This document shows positions 17,419 to 25,452 of a DNA stretch of 49,899 bases, one piece after another (position 1 is the first letter of the stretch; each line of letters starts with the position of its first letter). Position numbers and translations under genes: made by a program. The notes under the pieces were generated by a model. The model did no database searches, was not told the origin of the DNA, and worked only from the letters and a program-made list of their open reading frames with translations. Source of the stretch: Nocardioidaceae bacterium (GTDB taxonomy: Bacteria; Actinomycetota; Actinomycetes; Propionibacteriales; Nocardioidaceae); assembly GCA_030655315.1 (NCBI GenBank), contig JAURVT010000053.1, positions 35,917 to 85,815 of the forward strand. The letters run 5' to 3'.

Positions 17419-17676
17419 TTACTTCTTGCTTCTTCCTCTTGAACGCACGGTCGCCCCACTGCGTTTAAGTACTTGCAGCACTGTGGTCTTGCCGATCCCA
17501 AAGTGCCTCGCGATGTAGCGCGTACTAAAGCCTCGCTCGTACATGTCTTTAACCTGCCGTGACTGGAGCTCGGTAATCCGCTTGCGAGTCGGCTTCGCTG
17601 GCAGACCATCCGAAGAGCGACCGGAAGGGGTTGACCGCAGAACAAGGGTGTTGGTCTTAGCTTGGGCCAGCGCTAC
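17419..17676 (-). pseudogene. Second HTH copy, probable recombinase/HTH remnant
   Basis: Eighty-five residues related throughout to the protein at 15511-15768. Shared strings include LAQA, TPSxRS and a basic arm followed by FGIGKTTVLQVLKRSG. No ATG/GTG/TTG start exists in the region of similarity: the position aligned with the other copy's TTG is TGC. Upstream the similarity stops at the chromosomal hairpin (17681), so the reading frame has no proper beginning. It is best read as a 5'-truncated remnant at the island boundary. It could still be translated if a start lies in the flanking DNA. Confidence 0.5.
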
Positions 17677-17680
17677 GCAG

Positions 17681-17734
17681 GAACACGACGAAGGCCCTCC
17701 CGCCAGTGATGGTGAGGGGGCCTTCGTCGTGTTC
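17681..17734. terminator. Strong hairpin at the island/chromosome boundary
   Basis: GAACACGACGAAGGCC (17681-17696) pairs perfectly with GGCCTTCGTCGTGTTC (17719-17734), and the stem extends about three further pairs inward. It looks like a factor-independent terminator of chromosomal composition. Its gene is not in place on either side, consistent with an island inserted between a gene's end and its terminator. Confidence 0.6.
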
Positions 17735-17796
17735 TGCTGTCTCCGGCGTCTCGACGGAGGCGGGCCATGCGACCCCGCTCGTGGAACGATGGACCC

Positions 17797-18084
17797 ATGT
17801 CTGCCTACTGGATCAGCACCTACCTCGAGATCCGCGACGAGGACAAGATGAAGGCCTACGCCGAGCTCGCGGGTCCGGCGCTCGTCGCCGCGGGGGGCAC
17901 GTTCCTCGCGCGCGGTCTTCCCGAGGCCGTCTACGAGGCCGGTCGCGAGCAGCGCTCGGTGCTCATCGAGTTCGCGTCCGTCGAGGCCGCCGTCGCCGCG
18001 CACGACGGCGACGAGTACCAGGCCGCGCTCGAGGCGCTCGGCGACGGTGCCCTGCGCGACATGCGAATCGTCCCCGGGGTCTGA
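17797..18084 (+). CDS. DUF1330 family protein
   Basis: A 95-residue ferredoxin-fold (dimeric alpha/beta barrel) protein of the DUF1330 type. The family pattern is seen as MSAYWISTYLEIRDEDKMKAY at the start, GGTFLARG in the middle and the C-terminal region around SVEAAVAAHDGDEYQAALE. ATG at 17797 is chosen over 17767 because MSAYW begins the domain directly. It is monocistronic as far as can be seen. Biochemical role unknown; members resemble small monooxygenase/muconolactone-isomerase-like proteins. Confidence 0.8.
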   Translation: MSAYWISTYLEIRDEDKMKAYAELAGPALVAAGGTFLARGLPEAVYEAGREQRSVLIEFASVEAAVAAHDGDEYQAALEALGDGALRDMRIVPGV

Positions 18085-18135
18085 GACCGGCCGGCGGCCG
18101 CGTCCGCCCGGGCGGCTGCCCACCGCACCCCACCC

Positions 18136-18227
18136 GCGCGCCGAGTGGCGCAAGTTCGTGCCCGAGCGGCGCAAGATCGGGCCGCGGACCGCGTGTCGAC
18201 CCCGGATTTGCGCCGCTCGGCGCGGGG
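18136..18227. repeat. Intergenic palindromic repeat
   Basis: Two direct copies of a GAGxGGCGCAAG unit (18142-18154 and 18164-18175) are followed by an inverted copy (TTGCGCCGCTCGGCGCG, 18209-18225), so 18161-18180 can pair with 18203-18220. This is a REP-like element between the DUF1330 and epoxide hydrolase genes and may serve as a terminator. Confidence 0.5.
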
Positions 18228-18243
18228 GACGAGGCTGCCGAGC

Positions 18244-19392
18244 ATGGACCCCGACGCCGTCACCCCCTTCACGATCGACGTGCCCGAGACCGAGCTCGAC
18301 GACCTGCGTCGACGCCTGGAGCAGGCGCGGTGGGCGCCGGAGGCTCCGGACGCGGACTGGGTGCGCGGGGTGCCCACGTCGTACCTGCGCGAGCTGGCCG
18401 AGCACTGGCTGCACGCCTACGACTGGCGCACCCACGAGGCGCGGCTGAACCAGATGGCGCAGTTCACCACCACGGTCGACGGCCAGCCGCTGCACCTGGT
18501 GCACGTGCGGTCTCCCGAGCCCGACGCGTTGCCGCTGGTCCTGACCCACGGGTGGCCGGGATCGGTCGCGGAGTTCGTCGACGTCATCGGGCCCCTCACC
18601 GACCCGCGCGCCCACGGAGGTGACCCGGCGGACGCGTTCCACGTCGTCGCGCCCTCGATCCCGGGCTTCGCGTTCTCCACCCCCGTCACCGAGCCGGGGT
18701 GGAACGTCGACCGGATCGCCCGCACCTTCGCCGCCCTGATGGCCCGGCTCGGGTACGAGCGCTACGCCGCGCAGGGCGGCGACTGGGGGTCGCACATCTC
18801 GCGCCAGCTCGGCGTCGTCGACCCCGAGCACGTGGTCGGCGTGCACCTCAACATGATGATGAACCGCCCGAGCCGCGACGACGACCTGCCCGGCGGCCTC
18901 ACCGACGACGAGCAGCGCCGGGTCGACGGGCTCGACGAGTTCGTCCGCGACGGGCAGGGCTACCAGGGCATCCAGTCGACGCGCCCGCAGACGCTCGCGC
19001 ACGGGCTGACGGACTCACCGGTCGGCCAGCTGGCGTGGATCGTCGAGAAGTTCCGTGCGTGGACCGACAACGAGGGCACGCCCGAGAGCGCCGTCGACCG
19101 CGACCACATGCTCACCAACGTCTGCCTCTACTGGTTCACCCGGACCGCGGGGTCCTCGGCCGAGATCTACTACGAGCAGAACCACCCCAGCGTGCAGCTG
19201 CAGGACTCGACCACGCCCACCGCGATGGCGGTCTTCCCGCACGACATCGCGCTGCCCGTGCGCCGCGTGGCCGAGCAGCACAACCGGATCGTCCGATGGA
19301 CCGAGCTCGACCGCGGCGGCCACTTCGCCGCGATGGAGGAGCCGGACCTGCTGGTCGGGGACGTCCGCGCCGCGTTCCGCGAGCTGCGCTGA
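18244..19392 (+). CDS. Epoxide hydrolase-like alpha/beta hydrolase (EHN domain)
   Basis: A 382-residue enzyme predicted to open epoxides with water through an alkyl-enzyme intermediate. It has the N-terminal EHN domain (about 6-112), oxyanion HGWPGS (102-107), nucleophile Asp180 in GGDWGS and catalytic His360 in RGGHFAAMEEP near the C-terminus. The length is normal for microsomal-type bacterial epoxide hydrolases. ATG at 18244 is preferred because the domain begins within a few residues; an open frame extends further upstream into the intergenic repeat. It is followed after one nucleotide by the next gene. Substrate unknown. Confidence 0.9.
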   Translation: MDPDAVTPFTIDVPETELDDLRRRLEQARWAPEAPDADWVRGVPTSYLRELAEHWLHAYDWRTHEARLNQMAQFTTTVDGQPLHLVHVRSPEPDALPLVLTHGWPGSVAEFVDVIGPLTDPRAHGGDPADAFHVVAPSIPGFAFSTPVTEPGWNVDRIARTFAALMARLGYERYAAQGGDWGSHISRQLGVVDPEHVVGVHLNMMMNRPSRDDDLPGGLTDDEQRRVDGLDEFVRDGQGYQGIQSTRPQTLAHGLTDSPVGQLAWIVEKFRAWTDNEGTPESAVDRDHMLTNVCLYWFTRTAGSSAEIYYEQNHPSVQLQDSTTPTAMAVFPHDIALPVRRVAEQHNRIVRWTELDRGGHFAAMEEPDLLVGDVRAAFRELR

Positions 19393-19393
19393 G

Positions 19394-19798
19394 ATGGCCG
19401 CCGTCGAGCTGCCCGATGGGCTGCTGGAGCTGCTGCGCCGGCCGAGTCCGTGCTTCATCGCGACCACGATGCCCGACGGGTCGCCGCACCTGACGCAGAC
19501 CTGGGTCACGACCGACGGCGAGCACGTCGTCATCAACACCGTCGCCGGCTACCAGAAGGCGCGCAACGTCGAGCGCGACCCGCGCGTGGCCGTCTCGGTG
19601 GCTGATCCGGACGACGTGTCGCGGTACTACGCGATCCGGGGGCGGGTGGTCGCGAGCACCACCGACGGGGGCGAGGAGGGCATCGACGAGCTGGCGCACC
19701 GGTACCTCGGACGTCCCTACCCGCGGTACGGCGGCGCGGACCAGGTCCGGCTGGTGCTCACGATCGAGGTCGACCGGGTGATCCACTCGCCCTGGTGA
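19394..19798 (+). CDS. PPOX-class F420/flavin-dependent oxidoreductase
   Basis: A 134-residue split-barrel protein of the pyridoxamine-phosphate-oxidase-like class. Typical features are the start ELPDGLLELLRRPSPCFIATTMPDG, QTWVTTDGEHVVINT and KARNVERDPRVAVSVADP, the string characteristic of F420-dependent members. The start is one nucleotide after the epoxide hydrolase stop, so the two are probably co-transcribed. It probably reduces an unknown substrate; cofactor choice is inferred from the family pattern. Confidence 0.85.
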   Translation: MAAVELPDGLLELLRRPSPCFIATTMPDGSPHLTQTWVTTDGEHVVINTVAGYQKARNVERDPRVAVSVADPDDVSRYYAIRGRVVASTTDGGEEGIDELAHRYLGRPYPRYGGADQVRLVLTIEVDRVIHSPW

Positions 19799-19880
19799 GG
19801 CCGATCGGCGACCCACGCCCGACCGTCCTACGCTCGAACTTGTTCAGAACCTGTTCACGCAGCCCACGTCGAGGAGAGCC

Positions 19881-20324
19881 ATGGAGCACATCGAGCGCAC
19901 CATCCGGGTGAAGAAGACGCCCGAGCAGGTCTGGGACTACCTCTCGGACTTCCGCAGCACCAGCGACTGGGACCCCGGCACCGTGACGACCGTGCGGCAG
20001 TCCGGCGACGGCGGGCCCGGCACGGTCTACCACAACACCTCCAAGTTCCTCGGTCTCGAGACCGAGATCGTCTACACCGTCATCGACGTGGAGCCCGGCC
20101 GGCTGATCCGGCTGCGTGGCCTCAACAAGTCCGTCACCGCGACGGACACGATCACGGTCGAGCCCGACGACGGCGCCGGCACCACCGGCACGGCGGTCAC
20201 CTACCGCGCCGAGTTCGAGTTCCACGGCGTGGCCAAGCTCGCCGACCCCGTGGCCGGCATCCCGCTGAAGAAGCTCGGCGACGACGCCGAGAAGAACCTC
20301 ACCGAGGCCCTGAACCGCCTCTGA
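19881..20324 (+). CDS. SRPBCC (START-like) ligand-binding protein
   Basis: A 147-residue protein of the polyketide cyclase/dehydrase-like SRPBCC fold. It begins MEHIERTIRVKKTPEQVWDYL and has FRSTSDWDPG, the long beta-sheet and a C-terminal helix (GIPLKKLGDDAEKNLTEALNRL). GAGGAG lies just before the ATG. No catalytic residue can be assigned. Probably binds a hydrophobic ligand; ligand unknown. Confidence 0.85.
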   Translation: MEHIERTIRVKKTPEQVWDYLSDFRSTSDWDPGTVTTVRQSGDGGPGTVYHNTSKFLGLETEIVYTVIDVEPGRLIRLRGLNKSVTATDTITVEPDDGAGTTGTAVTYRAEFEFHGVAKLADPVAGIPLKKLGDDAEKNLTEALNRL

Positions 20325-20384
20325 GCACCTGCTCACGCGACCTGCCCGTACCACCGCCCTGCCACCCATCCCAGGAGGAGAACC

Positions 20385-20870
20385 ATGAGCGACACCACCG
20401 ACGGAACCCAGAAGATCGCCGAGCTGGCCAAGGACATCCGGATCGGCATGCTCACCACCGAGGCGCCCGACGGCACCCTGGTCAGCCGTCCGATGGCCCA
20501 GCAGGAGGTCGAGTTCGACGGCGACGTCTGGCTGTTCGCCGAGCGTGGCTCGCGCAAGACCGAGCACATCGCCGCCAACCCGCGCGTCGCGCTCACGCTG
20601 ACCTCCAACGACACGTGGGTCTCCCTGGCCGGCACCGCCACGATCGTCAGCGACGACGCCAAGAAGAAGGCGCTCTGGAACGGCTGGGTCGAGGCGTGGC
20701 TGCCCCAGGGCCCGGAGTCCGACGAGGTCGTGCTGATCAAGGTCACCGCCGAGTCCGGTGAGTACTGGGACACCGCCGGCAGCCGGATCGCGTCGGCGAT
20801 CAGCTTCGTGAAGGCCAAGGTCACCGGTGAGCGCTACGACGGGGGAGACAACCAGCGCGTCGAGCTCTGA
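20385..20870 (+). CDS. General stress protein 26-like PPOX flavoprotein
   Basis: A 161-residue split-barrel flavin-binding protein similar to the general-stress GsiB/YdaG group. Key strings are IAELAKDIRIGMLTT, GTLVSRPMAQQEVEFDGDVWLF and RKTEHIAANPRVALTL. AGGAGGAGAACC precedes the ATG. It is separated from the SRPBCC gene by 60 nt and may share its transcript. A stress-related flavin oxidoreductase role is inferred from the family. Confidence 0.85.
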   Translation: MSDTTDGTQKIAELAKDIRIGMLTTEAPDGTLVSRPMAQQEVEFDGDVWLFAERGSRKTEHIAANPRVALTLTSNDTWVSLAGTATIVSDDAKKKALWNGWVEAWLPQGPESDEVVLIKVTAESGEYWDTAGSRIASAISFVKAKVTGERYDGGDNQRVEL

Positions 20871-20977
20871 CCCCCGGCGCGGCGACGGCTCCTCAAGGGC
20901 GGGGCAAGTTCCCCGGAGCGTCTCCCGCAGATGCATGAGTGTGGGACGCTTGACTCCACCGAATGGGGGAGGTCGTC

Positions 20978-23900
20978 GTGCCGGCAGGGGAACGCGGTTC
21001 CTCCCGTCCGTGGGTCCCCTTCCTGGGGTACACCCTGGCCTTCGTGGTCGCGGTGGTCGTGGGTCGCGAGACCCGCATCGACGGGTCGCAGCTGGCGCTG
21101 GTCTGGCCGGCCGCGGGCGTGGGCCTGCTCTGGACGAGCTGGGCCTGGCGCCGCGGTGCGTTCCTCGGGGCCTCGCTCGCCGGCGTCGCGGTGCTCGCGG
21201 CCCTCGGCAACGGGCTGACCGGCACGCCGTGGCCGTTGGCCCTGGTGATGGGGCTGGCCAATGCGATCCAGGCCCTGGTCGGCGCCGCGGTCCTCGCTCG
21301 ACTCTCCCCTGACGGGCGTCGTGAGCTGGACAGCCCACGAGGCCTCGCTGCCCTCGTGGCGGCGTGCCTGGCCGGGGCCGCGGTCGGCACGCTGGTGGCG
21401 CCGCTCGCGGTGCACCTGTCGACCGGTGCGTCCTGGGGCTCGGTCGCGGGTCCCTGGTGGGTGCGCAACGGTGTGAGCTCCTTCGTCATCGCGGCCGCCG
21501 CGCTCCGGCTCGCCCCCCGGACCGTCCTCGCCGACACCTCGATCCGACGCCACCGCGGCGAGACGCCCCTGCTCCTGCTCGCCCTCACCGTCGTCTACGG
21601 CGCGGTGTTCGGGCTCGCGGACGACGTGCCGGTGGCGTTCATGGTCGTCCCGTTCTGCCTGTGGATCGGACTGCGCTACTCCACCACCGCAGGGGTCCTG
21701 CACACGCTCGTCGCCGCCACCTGGATCACCGCCTTCACCCTCGCCGGGCGCGGTCCCTTCGCCGAGCTGCCCGTCGCCGGTCGCGGCGCGGTGGCCCAGA
21801 TGATGATCGCCGTGGTCGCCCTCACCACCCTGGTGCTGGCGCTGCAGCGCGACCAGCGGGACGCCCTGGCGGCCGAGGTCGTCGCGGCGGCCGAGCGGGC
21901 CGCCGAGCAGGCCGGTCTGCTCGAGGTGGTCGTGTCCTCGATCAGCGACGGCATCGTCGTGGTGGACGAGTCGGGCGAGGTCATCGTCATCAACCCCTCG
22001 GCCCGCGAGATCATGGCCGGTACCGGGGTGACGGGAACCCGGATCGGGGAGTGGGTCCGGTCCGAGGGCCTGCGGCACCTCGACGGCACCCCGCTGGCCG
22101 AGGCCGACCTCCCGCTGGTCCGGGCCCTGCAGGGCGCGGACGTCGACGAGGTCGACATCGCCGTCACGGGCGCTGACGGGGACCGCGACCAGGTGCTGTC
22201 CTTCACCGCCCGCCCCCTGCGCCGGACGGGCCACACCTCGCCCGACGCGCCACCGGCGGGCGCGGTCTCGGCGTTCCGCGACGTCACCGAGCGCCGACGC
22301 CACGCCACCCGGCTGGAGCGCAGCGAGCGGCACTTCCGCACGGTCTTCGACGGGGCGCCGGTCGGGATGGCGATCCTCGACGTCCGGTCGGGCCTGGTCA
22401 GCCGCGCCAACGACGACCTCGCCGCCTTCGTCGGGGTCGACCACGCCTCCGACCTGGTCGGCCGGGCCCTGCGCGAGCTCGTCGTCGACGCCGACCGACC
22501 GTCGATCGACGACGCGATGACGGCGTTCGCCGCCACCGAGGTCGAGCAGGTCCGGGCCGAGCTGAGGTTCGGCGACGCCGACCACCCGTCGTGGGGCTCG
22601 GTGTCCCTGGCCCTGCTCGAGCCGGCCTCGCCGGCGGACGACGGGTCGGCCACCGTCGTCGCCCTCGTGGAGGACGTCACCGCGCGCAAGCGGGCCGAGG
22701 CCGCGCTGACGCACCAGGCGCTCCATGACCAGCTCACCGACCTCGCGAACCGCGCGCTGCTCCTCGAGCGGCTCGAGGAGGCCCTCGCCGACGACCGCCG
22801 CGGCGCGGCCGCCGGTCTGATGTACCTCGACCTCGACGGCTTCAAGGCGGTCAACGACACCTACGGGCACGCGACCGGCGACCAGCTGCTCGTGGTCCTC
22901 GCCCGCCGCCTCGAGGGGCTGGTGCGGTCCACCGACACCGTGGCACGTCTCGGGGGCGACGAGTTCGCGATCCTGTGCCCCGACCTCGAGGGCGAGGGCG
23001 AGCTGGACGCGGTGGCCGCCCGGGTCCACGCCGCGGTCGCCGAGCCGGTCCGCCTCTCGATCGGGCCGGTCACGGTCGAGGCGTCGGTCGGCGTCGTCCG
23101 GCTGCTGGGCGCCGGCGACGCCGAGACGCTGCTCCGCTCGGCCGACGAGGCGATGTACGTGGCCAAGCGGGGTGGGTCCAACGGCGTGGTGTCGATGTCG
23201 ACGCCCGAGCAGGCTCGCGCCTCGCGGGCCGTCAAGCTGCTGCCCGAGCTGGCCCGCGCGATCGCCGAGGACCAGCTCGAGATGGTCGGTCAGCCGATCC
23301 TGTCGGTCGACGACGGCTCGGTGTCCGCGGTCGAGGCGCTGGTCCGGTGGCGGCACCCCCGCCGGGGACTGCTGACGCCCGACCAGTTCCTGGACGTGCT
23401 CGAGACCAGCTCGCTGATGGCCGCGGCGTGGGAGCAGATCCTGCACCTGTCGCTCGCCGGCGCGGCGTCCTGGCCCGCGACGGTGGCCCCGGCCCCCCGC
23501 GTGCACGTCAACGTCTCGGGACGTCAGCTGCAGGAGGGCGACCTGCGCAGCACGGTGATGCAGGCACTGGAGTGCCACGACGTCGACCCCGCCCGCCTGG
23601 TGCTCGAGCTCACCGAGACCTTCGTGCCGCTGATCACCGACTCCGTGCGCGCCGACATCGAGGACCTGCGCCGCCAGGGCATCAGCATCGCCCTCGACGA
23701 CCTCGGCACCGGCTACTCCTCGATGGCGCTCCTCACCGAGCTGCCCGTCGACGTGCTCAAGATCGACCGCCGCTTCGTGTCCGGCCTCGGCTCGGACCCC
23801 CGGTGCGAGGCCGTCGTCCACTCGATCGTCAGCCTCGGGCAGCGTCTCGACCTCGAGGTGGTCGCCGAGGGCATCGAGACCCGTGCCCAGCACGACGTCG

Positions 23901-24031
23901 TGGTCCAGATGGGCTGCCGCAGCGCCCAGGGCTACCTGTACAGCCGTCCTCTCGAGCAGCCCGAGCTGCGCGGCTACCTCGCCACCGGCTCCGGTGCGCG
24001 GTGGTTCGCTCCGCGCGGTGCGCTGGGCTGA
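20978..24031 (+). CDS. MASE1-PAS-PAS-GGDEF-EAL cyclic-di-GMP protein
   Basis: A bifunctional membrane protein of about 1017 residues. The N-terminal ~285 residues form a MASE1-type multi-helix membrane sensor, followed by two PAS domains (about 295-420 and 435-560). The GGDEF diguanylate cyclase domain has the intact motif at about 659-663 (RLGGDEFAILCPD). The EAL phosphodiesterase domain has EAL at about 786, ELTETF, DDLGTGYSS and VVAEGIET. Both active sites look competent. GTG at 20978 is chosen because GGGGGAGG lies 5 nt upstream; the ATG at 20963 has no ribosome-binding site. It probably switches c-di-GMP level in response to an unknown signal. Confidence 0.85.
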   Translation: MPAGERGSSRPWVPFLGYTLAFVVAVVVGRETRIDGSQLALVWPAAGVGLLWTSWAWRRGAFLGASLAGVAVLAALGNGLTGTPWPLALVMGLANAIQALVGAAVLARLSPDGRRELDSPRGLAALVAACLAGAAVGTLVAPLAVHLSTGASWGSVAGPWWVRNGVSSFVIAAAALRLAPRTVLADTSIRRHRGETPLLLLALTVVYGAVFGLADDVPVAFMVVPFCLWIGLRYSTTAGVLHTLVAATWITAFTLAGRGPFAELPVAGRGAVAQMMIAVVALTTLVLALQRDQRDALAAEVVAAAERAAEQAGLLEVVVSSISDGIVVVDESGEVIVINPSAREIMAGTGVTGTRIGEWVRSEGLRHLDGTPLAEADLPLVRALQGADVDEVDIAVTGADGDRDQVLSFTARPLRRTGHTSPDAPPAGAVSAFRDVTERRRHATRLERSERHFRTVFDGAPVGMAILDVRSGLVSRANDDLAAFVGVDHASDLVGRALRELVVDADRPSIDDAMTAFAATEVEQVRAELRFGDADHPSWGSVSLALLEPASPADDGSATVVALVEDVTARKRAEAALTHQALHDQLTDLANRALLLERLEEALADDRRGAAAGLMYLDLDGFKAVNDTYGHATGDQLLVVLARRLEGLVRSTDTVARLGGDEFAILCPDLEGEGELDAVAARVHAAVAEPVRLSIGPVTVEASVGVVRLLGAGDAETLLRSADEAMYVAKRGGSNGVVSMSTPEQARASRAVKLLPELARAIAEDQLEMVGQPILSVDDGSVSAVEALVRWRHPRRGLLTPDQFLDVLETSSLMAAAWEQILHLSLAGAASWPATVAPAPRVHVNVSGRQLQEGDLRSTVMQALECHDVDPARLVLELTETFVPLITDSVRADIEDLRRQGISIALDDLGTGYSSMALLTELPVDVLKIDRRFVSGLGSDPRCEAVVHSIVSLGQRLDLEVVAEGIETRAQHDVVVQMGCRSAQGYLYSRPLEQPELRGYLATGSGARWFAPRGALG

Positions 24032-24063
24032 TCCCTGCGGCCCGACCGGTCCGGACCGACGGG

Positions 24064-25452
24064 TCAGGCCCAGTCCGACCTGCGCACCTTGCCGGCGTCG
24101 TCGCGCAGCGGCTGGTCCACGACGCGGTAGCCGCGGGGGCGCCGTGCGGGCTCGAGCCGGGCCCGGGCCCAGTCGTGGAGCTCCTCGGTCGACACGTCGG
24201 CGCCGGCGGTGTCCACCACGGCGTGCACCAGCTGTCCGTGCTCGTCGTCGGGTCGCCCCACCACCACCGCGGACCGCACGTCCGGGTGCTCCTCGAGCAC
24301 GGCCTCGACGTCGGCGGGCCGCACGCGCGTGCCGGCGGTGACGACGAGGTCGTCGAGGCGGTCGGCGAGGTGGAGGTAGCCGTCGGCGTCGAGGTGGCCC
24401 GCGTCGCCCAGGGTGTGCCAGCCGTCGCGGACGACGGCCTCGGCGCCCTGGTACCGGTAGGTCTCGTGGTCGCGCCGCATCAGCACCTCGCCGGTCTCGC
24501 CGGGGTCGCAGTCGTCGCCGTCGGGTCGGACGACGCGGAACCGGCTGCCCGACACCGGACGGCCGACCGAACCGCGGTGCTCCAGCCACTCGCGCCCGGT
24601 GATCATCGTGAGTCCCTGCGCCTCGGTGCCGGCGTAGACCTCGACGACCCGGTCCGGGCCGAGCCACCCGATCCACGCCTCCTTGAGCCAGGGCGCGCAC
24701 GGGGCCCCGAGGTGGAGCACCGACTCCAGCGACGACAGGTCGTGGCCCTCGCGCGCGGCCTCGCCGAGCCGCCAGACGCGGTGCATCGTCGAGGGCACCA
24801 GCAGGCCCCAGGTGACCCGGTGCTCCTCGACCAGGCGGAGCCACCCGGCCGCGTCGAAGCGGGGCATCACGACGAGCTCGTGGCCCGCGGTGAGACCACG
24901 CATCGCGTAGACGAACGGCGCCGCGTGCACCAGGGGGCCGGCCACGAGCTGCACCGCGTCGTGCGGGACGAACGGGGCGATCGGCGCGTCGGGGTCGACC
25001 GTGGCCGGCGCGCTCGCGCGGACGATCTTGGGACGGCCGGTGCTCCCGCTCGACGTCGGCGCCTTCCACGACGACGCCACCGCGTCGGGCAGCAGCGCGT
25101 CGTCCTCGTCGAGGCAGAGGGGGACGGGGCCGTCGACGACGAGGGCCGGCCGGGCGAGGTCGAGGACGGCACGTCGCTCGTCCGCACCGAGCCTCGGCGA
25201 GAGCGGCTGAGGCGTGGCACCGAGCTTCCACGTCGCGACGCAGGCCACCACGAGGTCGAGGCCGTTGGGCAGGCTGACGGTCACCAGGTCGTCGTGCCCG
25301 ACGCCCGCGCGCGCCCAGCTCCGCGCCAGCCGGTTGCTCCAGCGGTCGAGGTCGTGACGGGTGAGCACCTCGTCGCCGCAGCGGACGGCGACGGCGCCGG
25401 GTTCCCGAGCGGCCTGCAGCGTGACCGCCCGGCCGATGGAGACGGCGGTCAC
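24064..25452 (-). CDS. Adenylate-forming (AMP-binding) acyl-CoA synthetase-like enzyme
   Basis: A 462-residue ANL-superfamily enzyme that would activate a carboxylate as acyl-AMP, possibly to a CoA thioester. Core motifs are TSSGSTGRPK (A3), YAGTEAQG (A5), HTLGDAGH (A7), DRLDDLVVTAGTRV (A8) and the C-terminal catalytic lysine in DDAGKVRRSDW. It is somewhat shorter than usual (500-550). The GTG at 25452 overlaps the glycosyltransferase stop (GTGA), so it is the last gene of the Nit1C-type operon. The substrate is unknown and may be made by the cluster. Confidence 0.85.
   Translation of the reverse strand: MTAVSIGRAVTLQAAREPGAVAVRCGDEVLTRHDLDRWSNRLARSWARAGVGHDDLVTVSLPNGLDLVVACVATWKLGATPQPLSPRLGADERRAVLDLARPALVVDGPVPLCLDEDDALLPDAVASSWKAPTSSGSTGRPKIVRASAPATVDPDAPIAPFVPHDAVQLVAGPLVHAAPFVYAMRGLTAGHELVVMPRFDAAGWLRLVEEHRVTWGLLVPSTMHRVWRLGEAAREGHDLSSLESVLHLGAPCAPWLKEAWIGWLGPDRVVEVYAGTEAQGLTMITGREWLEHRGSVGRPVSGSRFRVVRPDGDDCDPGETGEVLMRRDHETYRYQGAEAVVRDGWHTLGDAGHLDADGYLHLADRLDDLVVTAGTRVRPADVEAVLEEHPDVRSAVVVGRPDDEHGQLVHAVVDTAGADVSTEELHDWARARLEPARRPRGYRVVDQPLRDDAGKVRRSDWA

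Noticed and set aside
20834-25231. Very long open frame (1465 codons) on the minus strand
   Set aside because: It is antisense to the GGDEF-EAL gene, with low-complexity Arg/Gly/Val-rich translation typical of G+C-rich shadow frames; it only overlaps the true ligase gene in another frame.
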